From: Streptomyces sp. NBC_00654
GTDB lineage: Bacteria; Actinomycetota; Actinomycetes; Streptomycetales; Streptomycetaceae
Assembly: GCF_026341775.1 (NCBI RefSeq)
Contig: NZ_JAPEOB010000001.1
Coordinates: forward strand, 3,100,001 to 3,164,000
Direction: 5' to 3'
Length of the DNA stretch: 64,000 nt
Made by a program: the position numbers and the translations under genes
Part shown: positions 25,583 through 31,917 of the stretch, one piece after another
Layout of the letters: every line of letters begins with the position of its first letter
Numbering within the stretch: position 1 is the first letter of the stretch
Notes under the pieces: generated by a model
The model's input: the letters and a program-made list of their open reading frames with translations, nothing else
What the model was told of the DNA's origin: nothing
The model's database searches: none

Positions 25583-25760
25583 CCTGTCTCCGCTTCCTTC
25601 TCCGAAGTCGCCCGCGTTCCTGCCGCGAGGCCGGCCCACCCGCTCGTCTTCGCATCGGCGGTCCTGTCCTGTGTGCAGAAGGTGAACATCCGTCAAGAAA
25701 CGTTGCCTTGTGCGTTGACACGGCTATGACGCCTGTCACACCATGAGCGCGGCCCAATAC

Positions 25761-25774
25761 TTACCGGTCGGTAA
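25761..25774. promoter_or_regulatory. TetR-type operator palindrome
   Basis: TTACCGGTCGGTAA: TTACCG and CGGTAA arms around a 2-base centre, the form commonly bound by TetR/AcrR repressors. It lies 24 bp upstream of the GTG of the S15-type hydrolase, where binding would block transcription or initiation. No tetR gene is adjacent. Confidence 0.55.
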
Positions 25775-25798
25775 GGTGTCCTCGGCGTGGAGGTCTAC

Positions 25799-27577
25799 GT
25801 GTCAGGTGCTGTCTCCGGATTCCGCAAGCCGCTCGTCGCCGTCGCGGGGGCGGCCCTCGCCGCACCGCTCGCCCTCGCCGGGCCCGCCCACGCCGACGCC
25901 GGCCGGTACACCGTCACCCCACTGAAGTTCACCGTCCAGGCGGGCGGGCGCTCCTGCACCGTCGACGCCGACCTCTACCGGCCCGCCGGGGTCGACGCCA
26001 CCCATCCGGCCCCCGCCGTGCTCGCCACCAACGGCTTCGGCGGCAGCAAGTCGGACGGCTCGACGGATGTGATCGGCAAGGCGTTCGCCGGGCGCGGCTA
26101 TGTGAGCCTCGTCTACTCCGGCCTCGGCTTCGGCAAGTCCGGCTGCCTGATCACCCTGGACGACCCCGCCGTGGACGGCCGCGCGGCGAGCGGGCTCATC
26201 GACTTCCTCGCCGGGACCCGCGCGGCGGACGACGGCACCCGGGCGGACTACATCACCAAGGACGGTACGGGCGACCCGCGCGTCGGCATGATCGGCGGTT
26301 CGTACGGCGGCGCCATCCAGCTGGCCACGGCCTCCGTCGACCGCCGGGTGGACGCGCTCGTCCCGCTGATCACCTGGAACGACCTCGGCTACGCCCTCGC
26401 GCCGAACAACACCGGGGCGACCACCGGGGTCTCCTCCGACACTCCCGGTGTCTTCAAGTGGCAGTGGACCAACGGGTTCTATCTGATGGGCGAGGGGCAG
26501 ACCATCCTCAACCCGAGCCTCGATCCCTCCCGGTTCGGCAGTCTCGACTGTCTGCACTTCGCCGCCCGCGCCTGCGAGACCATCCGACTGCTCAACTCCG
26601 GCCGCTACCCCGCCGACCGGGCCGCCGCGATGCTCGCCTACGCGCGCAGCGTCTCCCCCGTCTCCTACCTGAGCCGGGTCGAGGCGCCCACCCTGCTGGT
26701 CCAGGGCCAGGCCGACAGCCTCTTCAACCTGAACGAGGCCACCGCCACGTACAAGACGCTCAAGGCGCGGGGCACCACGGCGAAGATGATCTGGCAGGCC
26801 TGGGGCCACAGTGGCGGCCAGGCTCCCGGCGAACTCGACCTGGGCCAGGGGAATCTGGAGACGAGCTACGTGGGACAGCGGGTCCTCGCCTGGTTCGACC
26901 GCTACCTCCAGAAGCGGACGGACACCGACACCGGCCCCGACTTCGCCTACTACCGCGACTGGCAGAGCGGCTACGGCACCGCGGCCGGAGTGCCCTCCCT
27001 GTCACGGAAGATGTATCTCTCCGGCGACGGCAAACTCGTCGACAACACGTCCAAGGTGATCCGCGGCAGTCGCCAGTACTCCAACTGGCCGGTGCCGACC
27101 AGCCATTCCGAGAACTCGCTCGCCGGTCTCATCGGCCTGCCCGACCCGGAGCCGTACGACACCAAGGGCACCTACCTCGGCTGGACCAGCGCCCCACTGA
27201 CCGCGCCCCTCGATGTCGTCGGTGCCCCGAAAGCCACCCTGAAGGTCGTCTCGCCGAAGACGGAACGCGTCCAGAACAGCGGTGACGCGGCCGACAAGCT
27301 CGTACTGTTCGCCAAGGTGTACGACGTGGCCCCCGACGGCAGCAGGAAGCTCGTCAACCGGCTGGTCTCGCCGGTCCGGGTGCCGGACGTCACGCTGCCC
27401 TTCACCGTGGAGCTGCCGGGCATCGTCCACCGGTACGAGGCGGGGCACCGGCTCGAATTCGTGATCGCGGCCAGCGACACCGCGTACTTCGGCAACCGCG
27501 GCATCAAGCCCGTCACCGTCGTCAGCGCGCCCGAGGACACGGGAACGCTGGAACTCCCGGTGGTGCCCGCCGGCTGA
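25799..27577 (+). CDS. Secreted S15/CocE-type alpha/beta hydrolase (Xaa-Pro dipeptidyl-peptidase family)
   Basis: A 592-residue protein. GTG 25799 is chosen over GTG 25787 because GGAGG at 25789-25793 has ideal spacing to it. A signal peptide follows (FRKPLVAVAGAALAAPLALA, cleavage near AHA-DA, about residue 33). The catalytic domain has the nucleophile Ser168 in MIGGSYGGAIQ, an acid in LVQGQADSLFNLNEA and a His in AWGHSGGQAP. The C-terminal jelly-roll domain typical of X-Pro peptidases/CocE covers about 420-592 (TAPLDVVGAPKATLKVVS onward). It should act outside the cell on proline-containing peptides, esters or amides; the exact substrate is unknown. A TetR-like operator directly upstream suggests repression. 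Confidence 0.88.
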   Translation: MSGAVSGFRKPLVAVAGAALAAPLALAGPAHADAGRYTVTPLKFTVQAGGRSCTVDADLYRPAGVDATHPAPAVLATNGFGGSKSDGSTDVIGKAFAGRGYVSLVYSGLGFGKSGCLITLDDPAVDGRAASGLIDFLAGTRAADDGTRADYITKDGTGDPRVGMIGGSYGGAIQLATASVDRRVDALVPLITWNDLGYALAPNNTGATTGVSSDTPGVFKWQWTNGFYLMGEGQTILNPSLDPSRFGSLDCLHFAARACETIRLLNSGRYPADRAAAMLAYARSVSPVSYLSRVEAPTLLVQGQADSLFNLNEATATYKTLKARGTTAKMIWQAWGHSGGQAPGELDLGQGNLETSYVGQRVLAWFDRYLQKRTDTDTGPDFAYYRDWQSGYGTAAGVPSLSRKMYLSGDGKLVDNTSKVIRGSRQYSNWPVPTSHSENSLAGLIGLPDPEPYDTKGTYLGWTSAPLTAPLDVVGAPKATLKVVSPKTERVQNSGDAADKLVLFAKVYDVAPDGSRKLVNRLVSPVRVPDVTLPFTVELPGIVHRYEAGHRLEFVIAASDTAYFGNRGIKPVTVVSAPEDTGTLELPVVPAG

Positions 27578-27715
27578 CCGGCCGCGCGTCACTCGAACGG
27601 ACGCGCAGCGACCGCCCCCGGACCGAGGATGGAGACATCCTTGGATCCGGGGGCGGCTGTCGTAGGGCGGTACGGCGCCGGGCCGGACACGAGGAGCCAG
27701 CGAAAGGGCCGGACC

Positions 27716-27955
27716 ATGAGCCCCAAGGACGTATCGAGCGGCGGCAAGGGCGGTACGGGACTGGTCACGCCGGGGCGCGTCACGGTGGCGGTCGTGGCCG
27801 TACTCGCGGTCGTCTTCATCTGTGTGAACACCGAGGACGTCACCATCCGGCTGCTGATCCCCGAGGTCTCGATGCCGCTCTGGCTCGCGCTGCTCGGCGT
27901 GTTCGTGGCCGGGCTGGTGTGCGGCGGCTATGTGCTCCGCCGGCGGGAAAAGTGA
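27716..27955 (+). CDS. LapA-domain small membrane protein
   Basis: A 79-residue protein starting at ATG 27716. Two transmembrane helices (about 19-38 and 52-73) flank a short segment FICVNTEDVTIRLLIPEVSMPL, which matches the LapA/DUF1049 pattern, and the protein ends in a basic RRREK tail. The family is of unclear function in Gram-positives; in Gram-negatives it aids lipopolysaccharide assembly, which does not apply here. It stands alone between the secreted hydrolase and a GNAT gene. Confidence 0.8.
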   Translation: MSPKDVSSGGKGGTGLVTPGRVTVAVVAVLAVVFICVNTEDVTIRLLIPEVSMPLWLALLGVFVAGLVCGGYVLRRREK

Positions 27956-28153
27956 CGGTGAACGGGGCGCGGGACGGGGCGCGGGTCACGTGACGGCCCA
28001 CGGGGCAACGACGGGCGGGGCAACGGTATGAGACGCATCGGCATGCGGCGTGGTGGCACACGGGCGGGCGGTGAGGGTCCCGGCGGTGTGCCGGGCGGCG
28101 GTGACCGGCGGCGGCGTGTGGACCGGCCGGGCACCCCGTCGTACGCTGGCCGG

Positions 28154-28708
28154 ATGCCCGAGACCACCGACCTCCGCCCGGCCGCCGCGTACCTGGCCCG
28201 GGGGCCGAGAACGGCGTTGCGGCGCTTCACGGCGGCGGACGCCGAGGAGTTCACCACCCGGGCCCGGGAGAGCCGCGCCCACCACCGTCCGTGGCTGTTC
28301 CCGCCGGAGCACCCCGACACGTACGCCGTCTACACCGGGAACCTCGCCGACGATTCGTCCAGGGAGGGCTTCCTCGTCTGCGAACCCGACGCGGGCGGCG
28401 CCATCGCCGGGTTCATCAACATCAACAACATCGTGCTCGGCGGATTCTGCTGCGGCGCCCTGGGATACGGCGCCTTCGCGCACGCGGCCGGCCGCGGACT
28501 GATGTCCGAGGCGCTCGGCCTCGTCCTCGCCCACGCCTTCGGGCCGCTCGGACTGCACCGCCTGGAAGCCAACATCCAGCCCGGCAACGCGCCTTCGATC
28601 GCGCTGGTCCGGCGGGCCGGGTTCCGGCTGGAGGGTCTCTCGCCGGACTTCCTCTTCGTCGACGGGGCCTGGCGCGACCACGAGCGGTGGGCGATCACGG
28701 CCCGTTGA
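28154..28708 (+). CDS. GNAT family N-acetyltransferase (RimJ/RimL-like)
   Basis: A 184-residue protein starting at ATG 28154. It has the GNAT layout of ribosomal-protein acetyltransferases: TALRRFTAADAEEF at strand 1, AGFININNIVLGGFCCGALGYGAF in the middle strands, AGRGLMSEALGLVLAHAF as the acetyl-CoA-binding motif A (normally Q/RxxGxG/A, here GRGLMSEAL), and LHRLEANIQPGNAPSIALVRRAGFRLEG, strongly typical of RimJ-like proteins. The target could be a protein N-terminus, an amino acid or an antibiotic; the sequence does not say. It is monocistronic and cytoplasmic. Confidence 0.88.
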   Translation: MPETTDLRPAAAYLARGPRTALRRFTAADAEEFTTRARESRAHHRPWLFPPEHPDTYAVYTGNLADDSSREGFLVCEPDAGGAIAGFININNIVLGGFCCGALGYGAFAHAAGRGLMSEALGLVLAHAFGPLGLHRLEANIQPGNAPSIALVRRAGFRLEGLSPDFLFVDGAWRDHERWAITAR

Positions 28709-28831
28709 GGTACCGGCCGGCGGGGGCGAAGTGCTGTTCGGCCGGGTGCCGATCGGCATGTTCCATATGCCCAGAATTCACTGTTCGCTAGTGCGCTCTG
28801 TGGACGTCACGGACTGTTCGGGAAACCCCGG

Positions 28832-29506
28832 ATGGGCGTGGAGCTGCTGCGCTACGATGCCGATGTGGACAGCACCTATGAATCTCACGTGAGCACCACC
28901 GCCCAGGCCTACGACACCATTGCTGCTGAATATGTCACCCTTGTCGGGGACGGTCTCGCTTCGCTTCCGCTGGATCGATCCATTGTCTCGGCATTTGCGG
29001 ATCTCGTCCTTCGGGACGGCACCGGCCCGGTGGGCGACCTGGGGTGCGGACCCGGCTATGTTTCGTCCTACCTGCACGGACTCGGCCTCAAGGTGTTCGG
29101 CGTCGATGCTTCTCCCGAGCTGGTCGGGCATGCGCGCAGGATTTATCCGGATCTGCAGTTCTCCGTCGGTTCGATGACCACACTGGACAATGCTGACGAA
29201 ACTCTCGGTGGAATTGTCGCGTGGTATTCGATCATCCATGCCCCGCCGGTGGAAATCCCCAAGTATTTTGCGGAATTCCATCGGGTATTGGCGCCCGGGG
29301 GACACCTTCTTCTTGCATTCTTCGAATCGGAGGAGGGGCCCCTGGTGCCGTTCGACCACAAGGTCACCACCGCGTACCGGTGGCCGGTCGGCCACCTCGC
29401 GGAAGTGGCGGCGGCCGCCGGATTCCAGGAGGTGGGCCGCATGCTGAGGCAGCCGCTGGAGAACGAGCGATTCCGGCGGGGGCACCTGATCCTGCGGAAG
29501 GTGTGA
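28832..29506 (+). CDS. Class I SAM-dependent methyltransferase, atypical codon usage
   Basis: A 224-residue protein; ATG 28832 or GTG 28865 could be the start. The SAM site is GPVGDLGCGPGYVSSYLHGLGLKVFGVDAS at about residues 66-95, followed by FSVGSMTTLDNADETLGGIVAWYSIIHAP and FHRVLAPGGHLLLAFFES (motif IV/V region). It belongs with small-molecule methyltransferases of the UbiE/Methyltransf_25 group. Codons ending in T or A (GTT, ATT, TTT, GCA, AAT) are far more frequent than in neighbours, for example between 28900 and 29320, suggesting transfer from a lower-GC source or a different expression regime. No neighbouring biosynthetic genes indicate a substrate. Confidence 0.85.
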   Translation: MGVELLRYDADVDSTYESHVSTTAQAYDTIAAEYVTLVGDGLASLPLDRSIVSAFADLVLRDGTGPVGDLGCGPGYVSSYLHGLGLKVFGVDASPELVGHARRIYPDLQFSVGSMTTLDNADETLGGIVAWYSIIHAPPVEIPKYFAEFHRVLAPGGHLLLAFFESEEGPLVPFDHKVTTAYRWPVGHLAEVAAAAGFQEVGRMLRQPLENERFRRGHLILRKV

Positions 29507-29606
29507 GGGCTGTCCCACAGGTCCTGACGGGCGCGGCCCCCGGGAATCCGCGTTCAGTGCTTCCGGGTGATGGCCGGCCCGTCGGTGACCGGGGGCGGGA
29601 CGGCGG

Positions 29607-29963
29607 TCATCCGCCGGCCTCCGTCGCCGTGCGGCGGTCATCGGGGCGCGGCAGCCTCCTGGCCGGTGCCGCCGTCGAGGGCCGCGCGGAGTGCCGCCAC
29701 GCCCGGGGCTCCCGCCACGGCGCCGTCCCCTCCCGGTACAGCCGGCAGGACACGCTGGGCACCGCTCCGGCCGGCGCGAACGGGTCGACGCCGTCCAGCA
29801 GGACCGTCGGCGAGCCGTTCATCCCGCGTTCGGCGGCCTGCGCCTCGTCGTGGACCTCGACCAGCTCCACCTCCGCCTTCCGGCCCGCCAGCGCGGCGGT
29901 GACCCGCGACAGGGCCAGCGGGGCGTTCGGGCACCCCGGAACCGTCAGTACCGTGATCCGCGT
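29607..29963 (-). CDS. Thioredoxin-fold/alkylmercury lyase-like protein without a normal start codon
   Basis: The frame encodes RITVLTVPGCPNAPL, then VELVEVHDEAQAAERGMNGSPTVLLDG and PFAPAGAVPSVSCRLYREG, the pattern of actinobacterial thioredoxin-fold proteins often called alkylmercury lyase-like. An in-frame stop lies at 29984-29982. Between it and the conserved TVLTVPGC segment there is no ATG, GTG or TTG. The codon where relatives begin (before RIT) is ACG at 29963, with GGGAGG about nine bases upstream. The first normal start, GTG 29870, would drop the CPxxP region. So either ACG or another rare start is used or a GTG was mutated. It diverges from a metal-type ArsR regulator, hinting at metal or thiol chemistry. 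Confidence 0.55.
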   Translation of the reverse strand, partial: TRITVLTVPGCPNAPLALSRVTAALAGRKAEVELVEVHDEAQAAERGMNGSPTVLLDGVDPFAPAGAVPSVSCRLYREGTAPWREPRAWRHSARPSTAAPARRLPRPDDRRTATEAGG

Positions 29964-30100
29964 GCTGCTCGTCCTCCCGGCTCATCCAGTCTTCGCTCTG
30001 CAACGCCGGACCTTCCGGGGCGCTGGACGGCCGGGCCGTACGCCGGAGGCCTGACGAAGCCCGGCGCGGGGGCGGCCACCGGCGCCGACCGCCGCATCAA

Positions 30101-30130
30101 TAGTCCATGGTTTCATGAATTCAGGTTTGC
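30101..30130. promoter_or_regulatory. AT-rich operator/promoter candidate before arsR
   Basis: An AT-rich island immediately upstream of the regulator contains the palindrome TGAATTCA (30116-30123) next to CCATGG and TTTCATG. ArsR/SmtB regulators commonly bind such AT-rich palindromes over their own promoter. It also fits a promoter shared with the leftward thioredoxin-fold gene. Confidence 0.35.
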
Positions 30131-30481
30131 GTGTACTTTCGTGGAGTGCTCACCGCTGCCCCCGACATCGAGGTGCTGGCCCGCTTCGGCCGCGCGCTCG
30201 CCGACCCGATTCGCTGCCGACTGCTGCTCGCGCTGCGCGAGGCCCCGGCCCACCCCTCGGACCTTGCAGACGCCCTGGGCATCTCCCGCACCCGGCTGTC
30301 GAACCACCTGGCCTGCCTGCGCGACTGCGGCCTGGTCGTCGCCGTGCCCGAAGGGCGGCGCACCCGCTACGAACTGGCCGACGAACGCCTCGGCCAGGCC
30401 CTGGACGACCTGCGCCACGTCGTGATCGCCGTGGAGACCGGCAGGACCTGCCCGGACGCGGAGACGAAGGGCTGCTGCTGA
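30131..30481 (+). CDS. ArsR/SmtB family metal-sensing repressor
   Basis: A 116-residue winged-helix protein; GTG 30131 or GTG 30146 may be the start. FGRALADPIRCRLLLALREAP forms the first helices, DLADALGISRTRLSNHLACLRDCGLVV the recognition helix-turn-helix, and VPEGRRTRYELADERL the wing. Candidate metal-binding cysteines are at LACLRDC and the C-terminal TCPDAETKGCC. This is the arrangement of CmtR/CadC-like sensors that release DNA on binding Cd, Pb, Zn or similar soft metals. It ends 1 bp before the start of a cation transporter gene, so the two form one operon that it presumably represses. Confidence 0.85.
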   Translation: MYFRGVLTAAPDIEVLARFGRALADPIRCRLLLALREAPAHPSDLADALGISRTRLSNHLACLRDCGLVVAVPEGRRTRYELADERLGQALDDLRHVVIAVETGRTCPDAETKGCC

Positions 30482-30482
30482 G

Positions 30483-31199
30483 GTGACCGCGATATCCCTG
30501 GAGCCGTCGCCGGCCCGCCGCGACGCCCTCGCCCGCCGGATACGGCTGCTGGTCGCGGCGACCCTCACCTACAACGTCATCGAGGCGATCGTCGCGATCA
30601 CCGCCGGGACGCTCGCCTCCTCCACGGCGCTGGTCGGCTTCGGCCTGGACTCGGTCATCGAGGTCTCCTCCGCCGCAGCTGTCGCCTGGCAGTTCTCCGC
30701 CCGTGACCACACGGTGCGCGAAGCGCGGGAGCAGACCACGCTGCGGATCATCGCCGTCTCCTTCTTCGCGCTCGCCGTGTACGTGGGGGCGGACGCGGTG
30801 CGTGCCCTGGCCGGTACCGCGGAGGCCGACCGCTCGATCCCCGGAATCGTCATCGCCGCCCTGTCCCTGGCGATCATGCCGTTCCTGTCCGCCGCCCAGC
30901 GCCGGGCGGGCCGCGAACTGGGCTCCGCCAGCGCGGTCGCCGACTCCAAGCAGACCCTCCTGTGCACCTATCTCTCCGCGGTGCTGCTGGTCGGCCTGGT
31001 CCTCAACGCCACCCCCGGCTGGTCCTGGGCCGATCCCGTCGCCGCCCTGGTCATCGCCGTCGTCGCCGTGAAGGAAGGCCGCGACGCCTGGCGGGGCAAG
31101 GGCTGCTGCGCACCCCCCGCTCGCCCCACTGACACGGCGGTGGCCGACAGCGGGGCGGACGCGCGCGGCTGCCGACCCGGCTGCGCCTGCTGCGCCTGA
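30483..31199 (+). CDS. Cation efflux protein (CDF-like transporter) with Cys-rich tail
   Basis: A 238-residue membrane protein from GTG 30483. Five to six transmembrane helices are visible. The CDF-like metal site appears as NVIEAIVAITAG in TM2 and GFGLDSVIEVSSA (D/E-containing) in the next helix, with VADSKQTLLCTYLSAV and WADPVAALVIAVVAVKEG later. The tail has GKGCCAPP and ends GCRPGCACCA, a probable soft-metal-binding segment. It likely exports a divalent metal out of the cytoplasm, under control of the ArsR protein encoded just upstream. It lacks the long cytoplasmic domain of classical CDF proteins, as in this short actinobacterial subgroup. Confidence 0.85.
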   Translation: MTAISLEPSPARRDALARRIRLLVAATLTYNVIEAIVAITAGTLASSTALVGFGLDSVIEVSSAAAVAWQFSARDHTVREAREQTTLRIIAVSFFALAVYVGADAVRALAGTAEADRSIPGIVIAALSLAIMPFLSAAQRRAGRELGSASAVADSKQTLLCTYLSAVLLVGLVLNATPGWSWADPVAALVIAVVAVKEGRDAWRGKGCCAPPARPTDTAVADSGADARGCRPGCACCA

Positions 31200-31353
31200 C
31201 CGGCCGGGGCGGGCCGGGCCGGCGTCGAAGGTGTCCGTCAGGAGCCCGTATCAGTCTCCGGCTCCTCCGTCAGGGACGCGGCAACAAGCCGTGAACGGCG
31301 GGCACATCGGCGCTTCGATGGGAGGACAGGAACCGACTCGGGAGTGATGGCCC

Positions 31354-31917
31354 ATGGACGAAACCGTCTGCCGTCGTGTGGTGGTCGGGGTGAGCCGCTC
31401 GCAGGGAAGCCTCGCCCCGCTGCACCGGGCCGCGGCCGAAGCCCGGCGGATCGAGGGCGAGTTGTGGGCCGTGCTCGCCTGGGAGCCGCCCGGCGGGGAA
31501 CTCGGTCACCGCAGCCTGCCCTGTCCGCCGCAGCCGGCCGAGTGCCGCAGTTCGGCGGGAGAGCGGCTGTGCACGGCGCTCGATGCCGCTTTCGGCAGCG
31601 GTGGCCCCGATGTCCCGCTGCGGCGCCTGGTCGTGCGTGGTTCGCCGGGACGGGTACTGGTGGAGACCGGCGGCCGGGAGGACGACCTCCTGGTCGTCGG
31701 CACAGGATCGCGCCGATGGGTGCACCGCGTGCTCAGCCCGTCCGTGGCACGTTACTGCCTCGCACACGCGTCGTGTCCGGTGCTGGCCGTTCCGCCCTCG
31801 CCGCTGGAGAAGGAGCTCGGGGTGGTGCGACGCAGCATCGTCTGGCGGCTGCCGCTGGATACCCGGGAGCTGACCGGCCCGGTGCGTCCGAGGCCCGGCA
31901 AGGGGGATGTGTCATGA
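31354..31917 (+). CDS. Universal stress protein family
   Basis: A 187-residue protein starting at ATG 31354. It has the UspA fold: RRVVVGVSRSQGSLAPLHRAAAEA at the N-terminus and the ATP-binding glycine pattern in DDLLVVGTGSRRWVHRVLSPSVARYC, followed by CPVLAVPP. The C-terminal 30 residues are an extra basic tail. It converges with kdpD, and the two stop codons share one TCATGA palindrome (31912-31917), so there is no terminator between them. KdpD itself contains a USP domain, so the pairing may be functional. Ligand (ATP or c-di-AMP) is unknown. Confidence 0.85.
   Translation: MDETVCRRVVVGVSRSQGSLAPLHRAAAEARRIEGELWAVLAWEPPGGELGHRSLPCPPQPAECRSSAGERLCTALDAAFGSGGPDVPLRRLVVRGSPGRVLVETGGREDDLLVVGTGSRRWVHRVLSPSVARYCLAHASCPVLAVPPSPLEKELGVVRRSIVWRLPLDTRELTGPVRPRPGKGDVS

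Larger units (their letters stand above)
25431..25798. other. Intergenic region before the S15-type hydrolase
   Basis: A 368-bp gap containing a 12-bp tandem repeat (25499-25582), a TTGACA box at 25715-25720 that could serve as a -35, and a TetR-like palindrome at 25761-25774. I do not accept any of the low-complexity frames across the repeat as genes. Confidence 0.5.

Noticed and set aside
25168..25689. Minus-strand frame with GAGAGTEAGTEAG-type repeats
   Set aside because: Produced by the 12-bp minisatellite and overlaps the S66 gene end; no independent evidence for a gene.
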